This document shows positions 4,757 to 6,875 of a DNA stretch of 6,875 nucleotides, one piece after another. Numbering within the stretch: the first letter of the stretch is position 1; every line of letters begins with the position of its first letter. The position numbers were made by a program, and so were the translations under genes. Source of the stretch: an uncultured Coprococcus sp. GTDB taxonomy: Bacteria; Bacillota; Clostridia; Lachnospirales; Lachnospiraceae. The DNA is taken from the NCBI GenBank assembly GCA_900557435.1, contig USSH01000138.1, positions 1-6,875 of the forward strand, given 5' to 3'. The notes below the pieces were generated by a model, which saw only the letters and a list, made by a program, of their open reading frames with translations, ran no database searches and was not told the origin of the DNA.

Positions 4757-6457
4757 TTATTTACTATTTCTCATCTGCATCTTCCTGTTTCTACATTCTT
4801 TTGTTTCTACATCCCCCTGTTTCTGCATTCTCTTTTTTCTGCAGATTCCGGCCGCCATAGCTGCCAGCAGAAAGATATAAGGTGTTGTGAGCGACTGGTT
4901 AAGGTTAAATAGCGCCTGAGTCGCATAGCCTGCTATTCCCAGGGCGATAGCTGTACATTCACAGAGATCCTGGCCAGCACCATCAAAGGCGCACCTTATC
5001 ATGCTCACAAATGCCGACACGATAAGTCCTATATATGCAACAGCGCCAACTATTCCCGTCGTCACCAGATACTGCAGGTATTCGTTATGTGCATTGTCGT
5101 ATACGACCCCAACCGTATTCATCATCTCATCATAATATCCATCAATCATTATCGTTTTGACCGATTCATTTCCGTATCCGAAGATCTTATTTATTAAAGG
5201 GAAATCTCTGTAAGACTCAGCCAATCTCTTCCACACATAACCTCGATAATTCCCCCAAGAATCATCTATCTTGAATACATGTCCGGCTTTCAAAGATGCG
5301 TATACTATCGCACCTATTACACCTGCTGCCACCAGACTTGATGCAGCGATGAGAGCCGGCTTTCCGGATAATTTTCCAGAGATCTTTTCCGTCTTTTTTC
5401 CCTGGTTATCAGCCGCATGTCCATCTGACTTCTTCTTTCTAAAGTTTCCGGCATGTGTGACGATCTGAATGATAAAGTTAACAAGTCCAAGTACTGTGCA
5501 GACCACAACGACGCTTCCCGTATGTCTCGCGAATTCGCTTATTCCATCCAGTTTTTCCACACTCTCCTGCGATGTCCTTATCATCAGACTCACTGTCAGG
5601 GATCCGAGAGACATAGCAAACATCATCTCCAGGAATTCCTTCAGCTTTCCGCTATATGCTGCAATCAGAATTACCACCACCATGGCAGCTCCGACACCGG
5701 CATAGGCAAGATTTGCATTTGTGACTACTATCGCTGCGGCTCCGATAAAAAGTGCAGCCCACGAAAGCAGTTTTGTCCAATTGATCTTCCACACCGCGCC
5801 GCCGTCATATATCGGTCTTCCATCAAGCCCGAGTCCCAGTGCCACCGGGATCAACACACATATAAAGCTCGCAAATATATCTATATTGCCGAAGGTTGAT
5901 ATGTATATATCCTTTATGCTCGAAGAAAGTCCCTCTCTTATACCCAGAAAATCAACACCTATATATTGAAACACAGCTATGATCCCTGTAAATGATCCGG
6001 CTGCCAGAAAAGCGGGCAGTACGAATTTCTCCAGCTTGAGCCCCCGCCCCATACATATATAAAGTATGACTATCAATATCACAAATTGCAGGCCACAGCG
6101 TCTCCCTGCCTCTCCGGTATAGGCATCAAGCTTATCTTCCGAAAGTGCGAATGCTGCCAGATTGGATACCAAGAATCCAGCCATGAACAAGTCTGCCGCA
6201 ATATATCCATTTTTACTCTTGAACATGTCAAACGGTCGTCTCCCGTCGAATATGTCAAGCAGCACAGCAAGCGCCATAAGAACAGCATATATACACAGTG
6301 CCACCTCGAACGCCTTATACTTGGTGAGCGTTATGTCAAAATATTTGTCATGCATTATGAGCGGATACAATATTCCCATATATAACAGAAATGCTATGCT
6401 TAGGCCATTCTGCGTGGTCCTTCCGTCACCGCTTTTCTTTTTATATATCTTATTCAT
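4757..6457 (-). CDS. O-antigen ligase / polymerase (Wzy_C-type) family membrane protein
   Basis: A 566-residue polytopic membrane protein. The family joins or polymerises lipid-linked glycans outside the cytoplasmic membrane; in a Gram-positive-type cell the acceptor would be another surface polymer, not lipid A (inference). Support: about a dozen hydrophobic spans; GNIDIFASF (190-198), like the GNPN-F block of these proteins; a large outside loop (about 391-465) with RGYVW (405-409), FPLINKIFGYGNE (419-431) and DNAHNEYLQYLVTTGIVG (454-471). The last matches the signature H-N-x-x-L...G-x-x-G of the family. Arg405 and His457 are the likely functional residues. A basic loop (338-365) is probably cytoplasmic. 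The C-terminal 20 residues are encoded by a 16-bp tandem repeat read in successive frames. ATG at 6457 has AAGGAG 7 nt upstream, overlapping the stop of the preceding cardiolipin synthase gene 12 bp away, so they form an operon. Exact glycan and whether it is ligase or polymerase cannot be told. Confidence 0.85.
   Translation of the reverse strand: MNKIYKKKSGDGRTTQNGLSIAFLLYMGILYPLIMHDKYFDITLTKYKAFEVALCIYAVLMALAVLLDIFDGRRPFDMFKSKNGYIAADLFMAGFLVSNLAAFALSEDKLDAYTGEAGRRCGLQFVILIVILYICMGRGLKLEKFVLPAFLAAGSFTGIIAVFQYIGVDFLGIREGLSSSIKDIYISTFGNIDIFASFICVLIPVALGLGLDGRPIYDGGAVWKINWTKLLSWAALFIGAAAIVVTNANLAYAGVGAAMVVVILIAAYSGKLKEFLEMMFAMSLGSLTVSLMIRTSQESVEKLDGISEFARHTGSVVVVCTVLGLVNFIIQIVTHAGNFRKKKSDGHAADNQGKKTEKISGKLSGKPALIAASSLVAAGVIGAIVYASLKAGHVFKIDDSWGNYRGYVWKRLAESYRDFPLINKIFGYGNESVKTIMIDGYYDEMMNTVGVVYDNAHNEYLQYLVTTGIVGAVAYIGLIVSAFVSMIRCAFDGAGQDLCECTAIALGIAGYATQALFNLNQSLTTPYIFLLAAMAAGICRKKRMQKQGDVETKECRNRKMQMRNSK
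4775..4844 (-). repeat. 16-bp tandem repeat at the end of the ligase-family gene
   Basis: Three full copies (4813-4828, 4797-4812, 4781-4796) share an ATG(C/T)AGAAACA core on the minus strand, flanked by a decayed copy (4829-4844, about 12 of 16 like its neighbours) and a 6-bp partial copy (4775-4780). As 16 is not a multiple of three, each copy is read in a new frame: MQKQG, DVETKE, CRNRK, then MQM again in the first frame. The stop follows 15 bp later. Confidence 0.85.
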
Positions 6458-6464
6458 CTCTTGT

Positions 6465-6470
6465 CTCCTT
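6465..6470 (-). promoter_or_regulatory. Ribosome binding site overlapping the upstream stop codon
   Basis: AAGGAG on the minus strand, 7 nt before the ATG at 6457. Its first A is the last base of the TAA of the cardiolipin synthase gene. The arrangement favours coupled translation of the two genes. Confidence 0.8.
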
Positions 6471-6875
6471 TACAGCAACGGCGACAGCAGTCTGAGAAGC
6501 GGCCCGATCAGTGTCACCTTGCTCGTATTATTCCTGCACCACAGCATATCTATCTCTTCTGACTCGTCAAATGTTGCGAGCATATCCTTCTTGACATCCT
6601 CTATAGCTGCACAGTCGTATAGCAATGTGCCGCACTCAAAGTGGTGATAGAAGCTTCGATTGTCGAGGTTGATCGATCCAATAGAAGCCAGTCTGTCATC
6701 CATAAGCAATGTCTTTGAGTGAATAAAACCCGGTGTATACTGATATATCCTGACTCCGGCAAGGAGGAGCTCCTTGTAATTGGACTGTGTCATCTTATAT
6801 ATATACTTTTTGTCAGGTATGGCAGGTGTGACTATCCTCACATCCACGCCTCTCTTGGCAGCAAGCTTTAGGGCT
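6470..6875 (-). CDS. cls: Cardiolipin synthase, C-terminal part (cut by the window edge)
   Basis: This phospholipase D superfamily enzyme makes cardiolipin at the inner membrane from phosphatidylglycerol. The visible 134 or so residues are the C-terminal end: the frame runs open to the right edge, reading LKLAAKRGVDVRIVTP, so the GTG at 6847 is an internal valine, not a start. The second HKD motif is complete: H-S-K-x4-D (H43, K45 and D50 counted from that GTG), followed by GSINLDNRS (57-65). The tail ends RLLSPLL, typical of bacterial cardiolipin synthases, so the 3' end is intact. The first HKD motif and the N-terminal membrane spans are expected outside the window. It is the first visible gene of a pair with the ligase-family gene. 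Other PLD-family transferases are possible, but the C-terminal pattern fits Cls best. Confidence 0.92.
   Translation of the reverse strand, partial: ALKLAAKRGVDVRIVTPAIPDKKYIYKMTQSNYKELLLAGVRIYQYTPGFIHSKTLLMDDRLASIGSINLDNRSFYHHFECGTLLYDCAAIEDVKKDMLATFDESEEIDMLWCRNNTSKVTLIGPLLRLLSPLL

Noticed and set aside
5453..5899. 148-codon plus-strand frame
   Set aside because: It is antisense to the ligase-family gene, whose motifs are unambiguous; the Cys/His/Tyr-rich product is typical of a shadow frame.
6162..6647. 161-codon plus-strand frame spanning the cls/ligase junction
   Set aside because: It is antisense to two well-supported genes and their ribosome binding site.

Overview
The window looks like chromosomal DNA of a Clostridia-type Firmicute, probably of the Lachnospiraceae kind. 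This rests on AGGAGG-type ribosome binding sites, a TTG start behind a strong Shine-Dalgarno, TTGACA/TATAAT-like promoters, short hairpin-plus-T terminators and the overall protein flavour; no rRNA or other taxonomic marker is present, so it is an inference.

Layout: (1) positions 1-922, plus strand: the 3' part or all of an unrecognised multi-pass membrane protein, ending at a long bidirectional hairpin terminator (943-989). (2) 3269-1002, minus strand: a self-contained cassette. It has its own promoter (3238-3269), a roughly 210-nt leader with strong predicted RNA structure including an H-type pseudoknot (3192-3220), a perfect 12-bp intrinsic terminator inside the leader (3023-3051), then a TTG-started PBECR4-type (BECR-fold nuclease-like) gene, whose end overlaps the start of an MFS transporter gene by 8 bp. 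(3) 4711-3280, minus strand: tyrS, complete, with its own promoter and a leader of about 175 nt but no T-box signature. (4) >6875-4757, minus strand: the C-terminal part of a cardiolipin synthase, followed 12 bp later by an O-antigen ligase/polymerase-family membrane protein.

How the genes relate: cls and the ligase-family gene form a tight envelope-related pair (phospholipid headgroup and surface glycan assembly). tyrS is housekeeping and probably independent. The most interesting part is the PBECR4 cassette. The order promoter, structured RNA, leaky terminator, nuclease-like gene is the order seen in type III (RNA antitoxin) toxin-antitoxin loci, and equally in riboswitch/attenuator-controlled genes. 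PBECR4 is not a toxin family I know from type III systems, and the RNA fits no class I recognise. The PBECR4 gene is also much AT-richer (about 23-37% GC in the lines I counted) than parts of its neighbours (60-63% in the richest tyrS and MFS lines), consistent with later acquisition. All pairing statements were made by eye, without a folding program or homology search.
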